A stretch of DNA of 64,000 nucleotides from Pseudarthrobacter defluvii (GCF_030816725.1 NZ_JAUSYG010000001.1:1426001-1490000), one strand, 5' to 3'. Shown: positions 10,001 through 17,750, counted from the stretch's first letter. The notes: generated by a model not told the origin, from the letters alone. Program-made: numbers and translations.

Positions 10001-10195
10001 GTCGCCTTCGAGGTCCTGTACCGCGGGCACCGTCTCCGGGTGCATCTCAAGGACGGGCGGATGAGCATCGCCTCTGCCCCCGGCGACGCCGGTCCCATCA
10101 AGGTGCACGTGGACGGAACCGACATCGTCCTGCCTCCCGGCCGGACCCGGCACTTCCCGTTGCCAGCCAGAACCCCGGGTTTGGCGGCGTCATGA
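7010..10195 (+). CDS. Fusion of beta-phosphoglucomutase (HAD) and GH65 disaccharide phosphorylase
   Basis: 1061 residues. Residues 14-245 form a HAD phosphatase/mutase domain of the beta-phosphoglucomutase type: FDLDGVV with Asp20 and Asp22, TSSRNAA, KPAPDVF and VVEDSAAGVEAG. Residues from about 255 form a family 65 glycoside hydrolase/phosphorylase: catalytic acid Glu748 in PDEYHTG, the VFWDE stretch, and the phosphate-loop HGSTLSRVAHAS. GH65 enzymes split trehalose, maltose, kojibiose or similar sugars with phosphate to give beta-glucose 1-phosphate, and the HAD domain would convert that to glucose 6-phosphate; substrate choice is not readable here. The stop overlaps the pfk start as ATGA, so its product feeds the next enzyme. 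ATG 7010 gives a normal HAD N-terminus. Confidence 0.92.
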   Translation: MTVSPTAAAAKPPFDAVIFDLDGVVTNTALVHQAAWKDAFQRILHDPRVPAGANRAPLSRTDYLTFIDGMPREEGVVRFLATRGVPVDKGKESDDAGAWTGFGLGAWKNEYFLQHLRDDGVQSYPGTLDLLQRLAGAEVPTAVVTSSRNAAVVLQAAGIHDLFQIVIDGTTAAGLGLRGKPAPDVFLAAVTRLGVSPAHAVVVEDSAAGVEAGRRGGFGLVVGIDRTGNRRQLEAAGAGIVLNDVGELDLGQVIGNAWHLVYEGFDAAHEGHREALTTLGNGYMGVRGAAPEGGPFSYAGMYLGGVYNRVVVTAAGEALLEEHMVNAPDCLPLDLRLPGQPWWSSGGMTVVRERRVLDLRRAVLERRLLLEGEDHRRLEVVQTRFASMAEPHLLVLETVVTALGWNGEVEVRTGINAGVRNANLPERAQGSDVHLADRTAAVGSRRERPRDPTSVVEVETTQSLIRIAAAYRTNASQEPAGIDEGREGSFHFHTLRLSLKAGEAVRITKTVAVVTSRDRAIASPEAGARAVLERTGGDFASLLAAHEEAWRRELRPFLVDIDAPVQVRLVLNLHIFHLLQTLTHHTTELDAGVTARGLHGEGYRGHVFWDELFVLPVLTSRTPDIARSVIEYRWRRLPAARYAAAVEGRAGAKFPWQSGSDGTEETPKWLYNDRSGRWVKDHSHLQVHSGLAVAFNAWQYFQATGNKIWLLQKGAELVIEVARFFRSLADYDQQGGRYHLRGVVGPDEYHTGYPGRDKPGLDDNAYTNVMAAWVCSQAAGIISFLHGSERAGLMERLAVTDEETSGWARMGTAMYVPFHSDGVISQFEGYGGLQELDWDHYRDRYGDIERLDLILEAENDATNCYKLAKQADVLMLPYLLGHEGLFTILQRLHYGFTQEQLNRTIEYYLARTAHGSTLSRVAHASVLAGLDADRAWDSFREALDADLDDTQHGTTRAGIHLGAMGGTIDVVQRSFAGLRFSGETILFAPNLPTGLRAVAFEVLYRGHRLRVHLKDGRMSIASAPGDAGPIKVHVDGTDIVLPPGRTRHFPLPARTPGLAAS

Positions 10196-11217
10196 AGCGC
10201 CTGGGGATCCTCACCAGCGGCGGTGACTGCCCGGGGGTCAACGCTGTCATCCGGGGAGCCGTGCTGGGTGGGGACGTCGCGCACGGCTTCGAATTCCTGG
10301 GGTTCAGGGACGGGTGGCGGGGCGTCCTGGAACAGGACGCCGTTCCTTTGCCCCGGACGAGCGTTCGGGGGATCTCTCGTCTCGGTGGAACAATCCTCGG
10401 CACGTCGCGGACCAACCCATTGGTGGGAAAAGGAATCGACGGCGTCCGCGCCAGTTTCCGGCGCAACGGACTGGAGGGCCTGATCGCCATCGGGGGAGAG
10501 GGGACCCTGGCGGCCGCCCGGGAACTGTGTGCGCAAGGCATCAACGTGGTGGGGGTGCCCAAGACCATCGACAACGACCTAGGCGCCACGGACTACACCT
10601 TTGGCTTCGACACCGCGGTCCAGACTGCCACGGAAGCCATCGACCGCCTGCGCACCACAGGCGAATCCCATCACCGCTGCATGGTGGCGGAAGTGATGGG
10701 CCGCAACGCGGGGTGGATAGCGCTGCATGCGGGGATGGCCTCCGGAGCGCACGCCATCCTGATACCCGAACACCCCGTGTCCATGGACCAGGTGTGCTCA
10801 TGGGTGGTGTCCGCCCGGGACCGCGGCAGGGCGCCCCTTGTGGTGGTGGCCGAAGCTTTCGCACCCGAGGGCCACCCGGCGCCCTACGCACCACGTGGGC
10901 TGGATACTTTCGGCAGGCCGCGCCTGGGAGGGATCGGATTGCTGCTCGAAGGGGAGCTGCAGATGAGGACCGGCATCGAAACCCGGGCCACGGTCCTGGG
11001 GCACATCCAGCGCGGCGGCGAACCCACCGCCTTCGACCGGGTCCTTGCCACCCGGCTGGGCCTGGCCGCCGTCGAATCAGCAGCGGCCGGAAGGTGGGGC
11101 ACCATGGTGTCGCTGCATGGCACGGACATCGTGAATGTGGGCCTGGAGGAGGCGCTGGGAGAACTGAAAGTGGTTCCCGAGGCGCGCTACCAGGAGGCCG
11201 CCGTCCTGTTCGGCTGA
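10192..11217 (+). CDS. pfkA: 6-phosphofructokinase
   Basis: 341 residues. It phosphorylates fructose 6-phosphate to fructose 1,6-bisphosphate. Visible motifs are TSGGDCPGVNAVIRG, GGEGTLAAA, PKTIDNDL, GFDTA, EVMGRNAGW and HIQRGG. The Gly after Glu in GGEGT, where pyrophosphate-dependent enzymes carry Asp, argues for ATP as donor, although Lys in PKTIDND is shared with PPi-type enzymes; actinobacterial ATP-PFKs show this same mix. It overlaps the phosphorylase-mutase fusion by 4 bases, which suggests dedicated use with disaccharide phosphorolysis rather than being the only glycolytic PFK. No separate promoter is apparent. Confidence 0.93.
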   Translation: MKRLGILTSGGDCPGVNAVIRGAVLGGDVAHGFEFLGFRDGWRGVLEQDAVPLPRTSVRGISRLGGTILGTSRTNPLVGKGIDGVRASFRRNGLEGLIAIGGEGTLAAARELCAQGINVVGVPKTIDNDLGATDYTFGFDTAVQTATEAIDRLRTTGESHHRCMVAEVMGRNAGWIALHAGMASGAHAILIPEHPVSMDQVCSWVVSARDRGRAPLVVVAEAFAPEGHPAPYAPRGLDTFGRPRLGGIGLLLEGELQMRTGIETRATVLGHIQRGGEPTAFDRVLATRLGLAAVESAAAGRWGTMVSLHGTDIVNVGLEEALGELKVVPEARYQEAAVLFG

Positions 11218-11267
11218 CCCACCGGCGCCGTCGCCCGGGATCCCGGGGTCCACCGAACCCGTCGTGT

Positions 11268-11293
11268 CAAAACTACAGCCCAAAACTACAGCG
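11268..11293. repeat. Two tandem 13-bp copies at the end of an ADH gene
   Basis: CAAAACTACAGCC (11268-11280) is repeated as CAAAACTACAGCG (11281-11293). The second copy contains the TAG stop codon of the minus-strand alcohol dehydrogenase (11288-11286), so the duplicate lies just beyond the stop. Confidence 0.7.
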
Positions 11294-12305
11294 CAGCGTG
11301 GTCCGGCCTGACCCGCAGGACAGCCGATCCGGTAATCCTGTCCGCTGCGAGGTCCTCCAGGGCCTTGTCGGCAGCGTCGAACGGGTACACGGTGGTGGTG
11401 AGGGACAGGGAAAGCCGGGATGCGAGGGCCAGGAACTCATGCCCGTCGGCCCTGGTGTTGGCTGTCACGCTGCGCACTTGCCGCTCGAAGAAGAGCTCCC
11501 TGCCGTAATTCAGGACCGGGATGTCGCTGAGGTGGATCCCGGCTATGGCCAGGGTCCCGCCACGGTCGAGGGCACGCAGTGCAACCGGAACAAGGTCACC
11601 TACCGGTGCAAACAGGATGGCGGAATCGAGCGGTACCGGGGGAGCATCATATGCGTCGCCCGCGTAATCCGCTCCCAACCCAAGGGCCAGCGAACGTGCA
11701 CCTGCAGAGCGGGTCATGACGAACACCGACGCGCCCTGTTTGAGCGCCAACTGGGCAGTGATGTGGGCTGAACTGCCGAAACCGTAGATGCCCAGGCGCC
11801 CGCCCACCGGCAGCGCGGCGCGTTTCAGGGCCCGGTACCCGATGATCCCTGAGCACAGCAACGGCGCGGCCTGTTCGTCGGAGAATGCGGCAGGCACCGG
11901 GTAGGCGAAGTCCTCCGCAACTGTCATGTGCTCCGCATACCCGCCATCCCGGTCCCAGCCCGTAAAGACCGGCGACAGGCAAAGGTTTTCGTCACCGCGG
12001 CGGCAGTAGGAGCACTTGCCGCAGGTGCTGCCAAGCCAGGCCACACCAACCCTGTCACCTGTCCTGAACCGGGAGCAGTCCGCACCCCTTTCGATGACCA
12101 CGCCCACTGCTTCGTGGCCCGGTACAACGTGCGGACGCCGCGGAGCGAGGTCGCCTTCAGCGAGATGGAGGTCCGTGCGGCAGACACCGCAGACGGTCAC
12201 TTCCACGAGGAGTTCGCGGGCGGCCGGCGTGGGAGTATCACGGCGTCCCTGCAGCAACGGACGGGTGGAAATGGGGCCCGGCTGGTTCACCCACCACGCG
12301 CGCAC
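11286..12305 (-). CDS. Zinc-dependent alcohol dehydrogenase (MDR superfamily)
   Basis: 339 residues. N-terminal GroES-like domain with the catalytic zinc motif CGVCRTDLH and PGHEAVG, and the structural zinc lobe [15 protein letters not shown]. The Rossmann domain has the nucleotide motif GFGSSAH. It should oxidise or reduce an alcohol/aldehyde pair with NAD(P); the substrate is unknown. GTG 12305 has AGGAGG upstream with good spacing. It follows the flavin-barrel gene ending at 12354 by 48 bases on the same strand, so the pair is probably one operon under the motif at 12861-12874. Confidence 0.9.
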   Translation of the reverse strand: MRAWWVNQPGPISTRPLLQGRRDTPTPAARELLVEVTVCGVCRTDLHLAEGDLAPRRPHVVPGHEAVGVVIERGADCSRFRTGDRVGVAWLGSTCGKCSYCRRGDENLCLSPVFTGWDRDGGYAEHMTVAEDFAYPVPAAFSDEQAAPLLCSGIIGYRALKRAALPVGGRLGIYGFGSSAHITAQLALKQGASVFVMTRSAGARSLALGLGADYAGDAYDAPPVPLDSAILFAPVGDLVPVALRALDRGGTLAIAGIHLSDIPVLNYGRELFFERQVRSVTANTRADGHEFLALASRLSLSLTTTVYPFDAADKALEDLAADRITGSAVLRVRPDHAAL

Positions 12306-12353
12306 AGTTCCTCCTGACCGTTCCCCGGCCGCTGCGTCCTGACCGGCCGCGGC

Positions 12354-12824
12354 CTATTCGAAGCCAGCGCGTGTTGCGTCATCCAGCGGGGTTTGCCACA
12401 GCAGCGGTGCAGTCACGGTAAAGCGCCTCCCCGTAACGGACTCCGGAGTAATGCGGATGAAGTGCTCCTGCCCTACGCCCTGCCACGGAAAAAGGGCACG
12501 ACGGATGTCATCAAGGTCGGCGCCAGTGGGTGTCGTCTCCTGCGCCTTGCCCTTGATGACAACGCTCCACGCGAGGCCGAACTGCGAACTGACAGCATCG
12601 GCTTCCAGTGCCACAGCTGCATCCGACTGGATTGCCTGTTGTTTGGTGCCGCTGCCGGTGCGGAAAACCAGCGTTTGACCGTCCACCTTGTAATTGACAG
12701 GAAAGACATCGGGATGCCCGTCGGCGATGACAGCCAGCCGCCCCACCCCGGTTTGGGAAAGGAGCGTCCAACACTCCTCCGGGTCAAGGATTTCCGGCGC
12801 AGGTACGTTCGTGTTGTCAGTCAT
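12354..12824 (-). CDS. PPOX-like flavin-binding split-barrel protein, paralog 2
   Basis: 156 residues. Clear paralog of the 6487 gene, sharing the DPEECWTLL opening, the GRLAVIADGHPDVFPVNYKV core, FRTGSGTK and the C-terminal FTVTAPLLW. The frame is open upstream to 12995, but ATG 12824 aligns with the paralog's start and has the shared 14-bp motif 36 bases upstream. Cofactor and substrate are not deducible. It probably heads an operon with the alcohol dehydrogenase downstream. Confidence 0.87.
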   Translation of the reverse strand: MTDNTNVPAPEILDPEECWTLLSQTGVGRLAVIADGHPDVFPVNYKVDGQTLVFRTGSGTKQQAIQSDAAVALEADAVSSQFGLAWSVVIKGKAQETTPTGADLDDIRRALFPWQGVGQEHFIRITPESVTGRRFTVTAPLLWQTPLDDATRAGFE

Positions 12825-12851
12825 AGGCCACAGCGTAGGCAACTCTCCTGC

Positions 12852-12874
12852 TTCCGGAAAGGGCATAAAGGGCC
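12852..12874 (-). promoter_or_regulatory. Shared promoter motif, copy 3, with extension
   Basis: On the minus strand GGCCCTTTATGCCC (12874-12861) ends 36 bases before ATG 12824 and continues as TTTCCGGAA, identical to the extension in copy 2 at 6975-6983. Confidence 0.55.
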
Positions 12875-13008
12875 GGGGATGGAGGGAGGACCTATGGCAC
12901 TTGGGGCACGGCCCACGCGATGGGACGCTGTGGGATGCCTGACTGGGTCGCACATTGCACGCGGCCGCCCGGCAAGCTGCAAAGCAGGCCTTCACCCAAG
13001 GAGAAACA

Positions 13009-14064
13009 ATGAAAGCCCTCGTCTACGGCGGACCCGGCGACAAGTCCTGGACCGAGGTCCCCGACCCCCGGATCCAGCAACCCGGCGACGCCATCGTCAA
13101 AGTCGATACGACCACCATCTGCGGTACCGATCTGCACATCCTCAAAGGTGACGTACCCGCCGTCGAAAAGGGCCGGATCCTTGGCCACGAGGGCGTGGGG
13201 ACCATCGTAGAAACTGGCCCTTCCGTAACCGGCCTGAAGGTGAACGACCGCGTGATCATCTCCTGCATCAAGTCCTGCGGCCACTGTGCCAACTGCAAAA
13301 CGGGCCTGTACTCACACTGCCTGGGAGACGAGGGGCAGGAAGGCACGGGCTGGATCTTCGGCCACCTGATCGACGGTACCCAGGCCGAGTATGTCCGCGT
13401 GCCCTACGCCGACAACTCGCTGCACCTGTTGCCTGCGGGCGTCAGTGACGAACAGGCCGTCATGCTCTCGGACATCCTTCCCACCGGATTCGAAATCGGT
13501 GTCCAGTACGGCAGGGTCAAGCCCGGCGACAGCGTGGCGGTAGTCGGTGCAGGGCCGGTGGGCCTGGCGGCGATGGCCACCGCAGGACTGTATGGTGCCG
13601 CCACCGTGGTGGCCATCGACCTTGACGCCAACCGCCTCCAGAAAGCAAGGGAGTTCGGGGCCACGGACACGGTTCTCTCGGGCAGCGCTCATTGGAAGGA
13701 ACAGGTCCTGTCGCTGACAGGCGGGTACGGCGTCGACGTGGCCATCGAAGCGGTGGGCGTGCCCGCAACGTTCGCCATGTGCACCGACATTGTCCGGCCG
13801 GGCGGATCCGTAGCCAACGTGGGGGTGCACGGAAAACCGGTGGAACTGCACCTGGAGAACCTGTGGATCCAGAACATCAACATCAGCATGGGACTGGTTA
13901 ATACCAATACCACGCCCATGCTGCTCAAGCTCGTGGCGCAGGGAAAAATCCAGGCTGAAAGGTTCGCTACCCACCACTTTGGCTTCGACCAGTTCCTCGA
14001 GGCCTATGACACCTTTTCGCGGGCTGCGGAGACCAAGGCGCTCAAGGTGGTCCTGCAATCCTGA
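13009..14064 (+). CDS. Zinc-dependent alcohol dehydrogenase (MDR superfamily)
   Basis: 351 residues. Catalytic-zinc motif CGTDLHIL with GHEGVG, structural zinc cysteines in CGHCANCKTGLYSHC, and the Rossmann motif GAGPVGLAA. The order resembles the class of zinc ADHs that includes threonine/butanediol and isopropanol-type dehydrogenases; the substrate is uncertain. ATG 13009 has AAGGAG at 12998-13003; the frame extends upstream to 12955 but without comparable signals. It is divergent from the flavin-barrel gene at 12824. An imperfect relative of the shared motif (GGACCTATGGCAC, 12888-12900) lies in the divergent region, but not at the conserved spacing. Confidence 0.9.
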   Translation: MKALVYGGPGDKSWTEVPDPRIQQPGDAIVKVDTTTICGTDLHILKGDVPAVEKGRILGHEGVGTIVETGPSVTGLKVNDRVIISCIKSCGHCANCKTGLYSHCLGDEGQEGTGWIFGHLIDGTQAEYVRVPYADNSLHLLPAGVSDEQAVMLSDILPTGFEIGVQYGRVKPGDSVAVVGAGPVGLAAMATAGLYGAATVVAIDLDANRLQKAREFGATDTVLSGSAHWKEQVLSLTGGYGVDVAIEAVGVPATFAMCTDIVRPGGSVANVGVHGKPVELHLENLWIQNINISMGLVNTNTTPMLLKLVAQGKIQAERFATHHFGFDQFLEAYDTFSRAAETKALKVVLQS

Positions 14065-14102
14065 AGCGCCGGTCCTGATGTATCCGCGCGTACAGCGGGT
14101 AC

Positions 14103-14568
14103 CTAAAGCCAGTCAGCGGAAAAATCCACCGGCGGCCACCACCGCGTGCGTGACCTGACGGCGAACCTGCGCCCGGTGAGGTCCGTGGGTGCCAGGGCCA
14201 CCAGGTGGTCCTTGATGCCGGGCTGCCATGGCTCCCGGTCGGCGTCGTCGTCCGGCAGGGACATCCGGGTTTCGTCAAAGGGTTCCGGCCTGCCCTTCGC
14301 CACCACGCTCCAGACTTCCGTGGCATAGGGATTGAGCCCGTCCACCTCGAAGGCGGCAACTGCACCGCTCAGCAGCGCGCGAAGCTTGGTGCCCGGAGCG
14401 GTCCGGAACACCAAGGTTTCCCCCGCAACAGAAAAATTCACGGGAAAGATCTCCGGAATGTCGCCGTTGATGACCGCCAGCCGGCCGATGTAGGAGGACC
14501 GAAGGTACCCGCCAGCACTCGTCGGCGTGCAGAATTTCAGTTTGAGACCCTGCAGGGGAATCAGTCAT
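14103..14568 (-). pseudogene. PPOX-like split-barrel protein, paralog 3, with a one-base frameshift
   Basis: The N-terminus (from ATG 14568: MTDSPAG through HADECWR) and the rest (YLRSSYIGRLAVINGDIPE, FPVNFSV, FRTAPGTK) lie in different frames. The break falls at CCC 14508-14510 (GGG on the minus strand); dropping one G restores a continuous paralog of the 6487 and 12354 genes. The downstream frame meets TGA at the original start and offers no ATG or GTG before the conserved core, so an intact protein is not expected unless this is a sequencing error or the ribosome slips. It follows the membrane acyltransferase by 10 bases. Confidence 0.8.
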
Positions 14569-14578
14569 GGTACCGATC

Positions 14579-15688
14579 CTAGAGCCTGGAGAGCAGGTGC
14601 GCACGGGAGCCGGCCGGACGCGGGACCGAACCGGGACGCTGGAAGAGGAACGTGAGCCCGCACTTCTTCAGCAGGTATTCCACCCCCACGCAGGCTGCGA
14701 CGACGGCCCCCGTCAGTACCAAGGGATACAGGAGGGCAATGGGCGCGGACTTCGAAATGGCCGGCACAAGCGGTGACAAGGGACCATGAAAAGCCAGGAT
14801 GAGTAAATCCATGATCGGCGTATGCAGGAGGTAGATGCCGAGGGTACGGCGGCCAACCCAGGACCCTGCCGCCGCAATTGGCCGGTAGCGGGTTACGGCA
14901 CTGATAAAGGCCACAAGCGCAGTGGCAGCCGCCAGTCCCTGCACAATGTAGACAGCCTGGTCGATGCCCGGGTGGGTGTCCGGCAGCGCCATCAGGGCGA
15001 GGAAGACGGGGACCGCCGAAGCGAAATACAGCATCCTGCGGGTGCCGGCGATCTGCAGGAAGAGGTCCTTTCCGTACACTCCTGCCGCGAAGAAGACGGC
15101 CAGTTCCGGCACTTTGCCCCACTGTCCGGCAGTGCTGTCGACAAATAGCGCAGTGAGGATGCTCAGGGCCGCCAGGGCCGCGAGCACCACCAACGGCGGA
15201 AGTTTCCGGCAGAAAGCCAGCAGGGGTACATAGACGGCCAGGGCGAAAACAAACCACAGGGGAGTGTCCGGCGCGATGAGCTGCAGGAAGAAATCACCGA
15301 TCGAGACAACCCGCTGGGGCCGCGGCGAATTCGCCACGACAATGCTGAGCAGTGCATAGATGAGCAGCCATACGGCATAGAGGTAGTAGTTGCTCAGGCT
15401 GGAGTTCCAGGCCTTTCCGTTGCCGAACCCGTTGCGGACCTTCGAAGCGGCAAGGATTCCGGAAACCGCGAGAAGGAGCGGCATCCGCACCGAGCCCAGT
15501 GCCGTTGCCGCCGCGTCCCAGAAGGTGAACGCCACACTGCTTTCGTGTTCAAACCTGAGGAAATGCCACAGGCCAACGTGGAACAGGACCACCGCCACGA
15601 CGCAAAGTCCCCGTGCTGCGTCAATCCATTCGATGCGAACCTTCGCTGGCGGCTGGATCGGCGCTGGATCGTGACTTCCCCGTGTCAT
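14579..15688 (-). CDS. Membrane acyltransferase, acyltransferase-3 family
   Basis: 369 residues, about ten hydrophobic helices and no SGNH tail. The family start is recognisable in IEWIDAARGLCVVAVVLFHVG, where the Arg and His are the usual conserved residues of these enzymes. They transfer acyl groups to surface glycans or other acceptors from the membrane; the acceptor is unknown. ATG 15688 starts just before the conserved block. The frameshifted flavin-barrel gene follows at 10 bases, so the two were probably one transcript. It is unrelated at domain level to the longer acyltransferase at 3928 apart from the shared N-terminal family. Confidence 0.85.
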   Translation of the reverse strand: MTRGSHDPAPIQPPAKVRIEWIDAARGLCVVAVVLFHVGLWHFLRFEHESSVAFTFWDAAATALGSVRMPLLLAVSGILAASKVRNGFGNGKAWNSSLSNYYLYAVWLLIYALLSIVVANSPRPQRVVSIGDFFLQLIAPDTPLWFVFALAVYVPLLAFCRKLPPLVVLAALAALSILTALFVDSTAGQWGKVPELAVFFAAGVYGKDLFLQIAGTRRMLYFASAVPVFLALMALPDTHPGIDQAVYIVQGLAAATALVAFISAVTRYRPIAAAGSWVGRRTLGIYLLHTPIMDLLILAFHGPLSPLVPAISKSAPIALLYPLVLTGAVVAACVGVEYLLKKCGLTFLFQRPGSVPRPAGSRAHLLSRL

Positions 15689-15888
15689 TGCATCAAGCTA
15701 GCAGCGCCGCAAATGCAATCCCCTGACTTGATGGAATTTTGAGGGTAGAAGACCACGCCCCGCACGTGAGCTCGTTCACCCAAGGCGTAGCGGAGCCGGG
15801 ACTGGAAGCGTCCGGGGCATCGTTGTTCTCCATAAGGCCGCGGGTAGGCAAATACTGCCCGGGGTGGGACACAGGCAGGAGGTGCGCC

Positions 15889-16872
15889 GTGCAACAGGCG
15901 CAGGAACCCCTACAACCGGAGGACAGCGACGTCCTGGACTCGTACTCGCAAACCGTGATGCGGGTGGCGGCTGCGGTGACCCCGCATGTCGCAGCGATTG
16001 AGATGACTGCAACGCGCCGCAACGGACGGGTGAGGGTGGGAGCGGGCTCGGCGGTGCTCTTCACGGAGGACGGCTACCTGCTCACGAATTCGCACGTCGT
16101 GGCCGGCACGCGGCAGGGATTTGCAGTCTTTGGCGACGGCAGCAGGATGGAACTCGAACTGGTGGGTGCAGACCCACTGTCCGACCTCGCGGTGGTGCAC
16201 GGTTCCCGGCCCAGGGTCCAGCCGGTGGAGTTTGGCGCGGCGGAGTCCCTTCGGGTAGGCCAACTGGTGGTTGCGGTGGGAAACCCGCTGGGACTGGCGG
16301 GTTCGGTCACGGCAGGGGTGGTCAGCGGCCTGGGCCGGGCCATACCTGTCTGGTCAGGCGGTAACAGGCGGGTCATCGAGGATGTGATCCAGACGGACGC
16401 GGCCCTGAACCCCGGAAACTCCGGCGGTGCGCTCGCGGACACCCATTCCAGGATCGTGGGTATTAACACCGCGGTGGCGGGTGCCGGCCTGGGGCTGGCC
16501 ATCCCGATCAACGCCACCACCCGCAGGATCATCTCGGCGCTGTTGGCGGACGGGAGGGTGCGCCGTGCGTACCTGGGCCTGGTCAGCACTCCGATCCAGC
16601 TCACGCCCAGTGCCGTGATCCGTTCCGGGTTGCGCGAAGGGCTCCGCGTCGTGGAGGTGCTGGCTGGTTCCCCGGCAGGCAAGGCAGGCCTGCGCGCAGG
16701 GGACATCATCGTGACGGCCGGAGGCCGCCCCGTCAGCAATGCCGAGAGTCTGCAGCGGCTCCTGTTTTCCGACGCCATCGGCCAGCCGCTCGATGTGGAA
16801 GTCCTGCGCGACGGCACCGAGCCGCGCCTCACTGCTGTTCCGGAGGAAATGACCGCCAACGGCACGGGGTGA
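15889..16872 (+). CDS. HtrA-like serine protease with C-terminal PDZ domain, no visible membrane anchor
   Basis: 327 residues. Trypsin-like S1C domain with a complete triad: His69 in LTNSHVVAG, Asp99 in DPLSDLAVV, Ser178 in NPGNSGGAL. A PDZ domain follows (about 225-310: LREGLRVVEVLAGSPAGKAGLRAGD). HtrA proteins degrade or hold misfolded proteins. Most actinobacterial HtrAs have a long N-terminal tail and a transmembrane helix; here neither the chosen start nor the longest open frame (from 15739) has one, so the enzyme may be cytoplasmic or exported unusually. GTG 15889 has a perfect AGGAGG at 15877-15882. Confidence 0.9.
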   Translation: MQQAQEPLQPEDSDVLDSYSQTVMRVAAAVTPHVAAIEMTATRRNGRVRVGAGSAVLFTEDGYLLTNSHVVAGTRQGFAVFGDGSRMELELVGADPLSDLAVVHGSRPRVQPVEFGAAESLRVGQLVVAVGNPLGLAGSVTAGVVSGLGRAIPVWSGGNRRVIEDVIQTDAALNPGNSGGALADTHSRIVGINTAVAGAGLGLAIPINATTRRIISALLADGRVRRAYLGLVSTPIQLTPSAVIRSGLREGLRVVEVLAGSPAGKAGLRAGDIIVTAGGRPVSNAESLQRLLFSDAIGQPLDVEVLRDGTEPRLTAVPEEMTANGTG

Positions 16873-16916
16873 GGTCCGACGGCGGTCCGGCACCCCACGC
16901 GGGCCCGTGCGGAAAG

Positions 16917-17294
16917 CTACGGGCGAACCTGGGGCGCTTCCACGTCCACGATGCCCACGAAACGCGTGCCCACGCCGTCGTACTCGCTGCGGACGCAGCC
17001 GGGACGGAGGGGCGGGATTTCCGCAGGGGCATGGTGCCCGCAGACCACATAGGTAAAGTCCGGCCACCACTTTTTGGGCCGCGCCGCTTCCTCGTAACCG
17101 CAGACGGCGCATTCCAGGTGCACCCAGACGGGCCGCTTTCCCGTCCGGTTGGCGCGCGACTGCACAAGCCAGGAAGGGGGATTGTCCAGGATGGCGCGGA
17201 GTTCGGCTTCCGTCATCCACTTGGGCAGCCCGTGCCGCTGTGCCATTTCAAGGGGAACATCAAGGGTTATTGCCGCGTCACGTCTGCTGATCAT
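16917..17294 (-). CDS. Conserved-looking protein with paired cysteines, function unknown
   Basis: 125 residues from ATG 17294 (TTG 17303 is also in frame; AAGG lies just before the ATG). I do not recognise a characterised family. It contains ECAVCGYEE and, about 25 residues later, YVVCGHHAP and a further Cys in RPGC, an arrangement that could bind one zinc ion. The N-terminal part LPKWMTEAELRAILDNPPSWL looks like a short helical domain. There is no signal peptide or membrane segment. It is convergent with the HtrA gene and stands 58 bases from crcB. Confidence 0.7.
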   Translation of the reverse strand: MISRRDAAITLDVPLEMAQRHGLPKWMTEAELRAILDNPPSWLVQSRANRTGKRPVWVHLECAVCGYEEAARPKKWWPDFTYVVCGHHAPAEIPPLRPGCVRSEYDGVGTRFVGIVDVEAPQVRP

Positions 17295-17351
17295 CACCTT
17301 CAACCATACGGGAGCCGGCCAAATCGCCGGGCCGGAGCCGGTAACCGGAAA

Positions 17352-17750
17352 TCAGCCGGCCAGCGCGATGCCCGCGGCCGCGGCGATAAAGCCCAGGACA
17401 AGGTTTACGGCGATGTTCAGCACGGCCGAGCCGAAGCGGGCCTCGCTGAGCAGCCGGATGGTGGCTGTGGTCCAGGAACTGAAAGTGGTGAGTCCGCCGG
17501 CCAGGCCGGTGGCCAGGCCCAGCTGCCATTCGGTGCCCAGCCCCAACCTGGCAGTCACGCCGTGGGAGAGTCCGATGATGAAGCACCCGGCCACATTGAC
17601 CAGCAGGGTGGCCCAGGGCCAGTGCAGTGCTCCGCGGCCGTCAGTGCGGACGCTTCGGATGCTGCTGTGGTGGGCAAACCAGCTGTCCACCCCGAACCGC
17701 AGGAGTGCGCCGGCCACGCCGAAGACTCCCACCAGGGCCGCTGCGATCAT
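17352..17750 (-). CDS. crcB: Fluoride channel FluC/CrcB, second subunit gene
   Basis: 132 residues, four hydrophobic helices. Family motifs GALLRF near the N-terminus, LLVNVAGCFIIG, and GLAGGLTTFSSWT. FluC forms dual-topology dimers that let fluoride out of the cell; Gram-positive bacteria often carry two adjacent genes whose products pair. The ATG at 17750 overlaps the stop of the first crcB as ATGA, so the subunits should be made in equal amounts. A longer N-terminus to 17795 is open but lacks support. Confidence 0.93.
   Translation of the reverse strand: MIAAALVGVFGVAGALLRFGVDSWFAHHSSIRSVRTDGRGALHWPWATLLVNVAGCFIIGLSHGVTARLGLGTEWQLGLATGLAGGLTTFSSWTTATIRLLSEARFGSAVLNIAVNLVLGFIAAAAGIALAG

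Noticed and set aside
8867..10153. 428-residue minus-strand frame opposite the GH65 domain
   Set aside because: Shadow of the phosphorylase, whose motifs lie on the plus strand.
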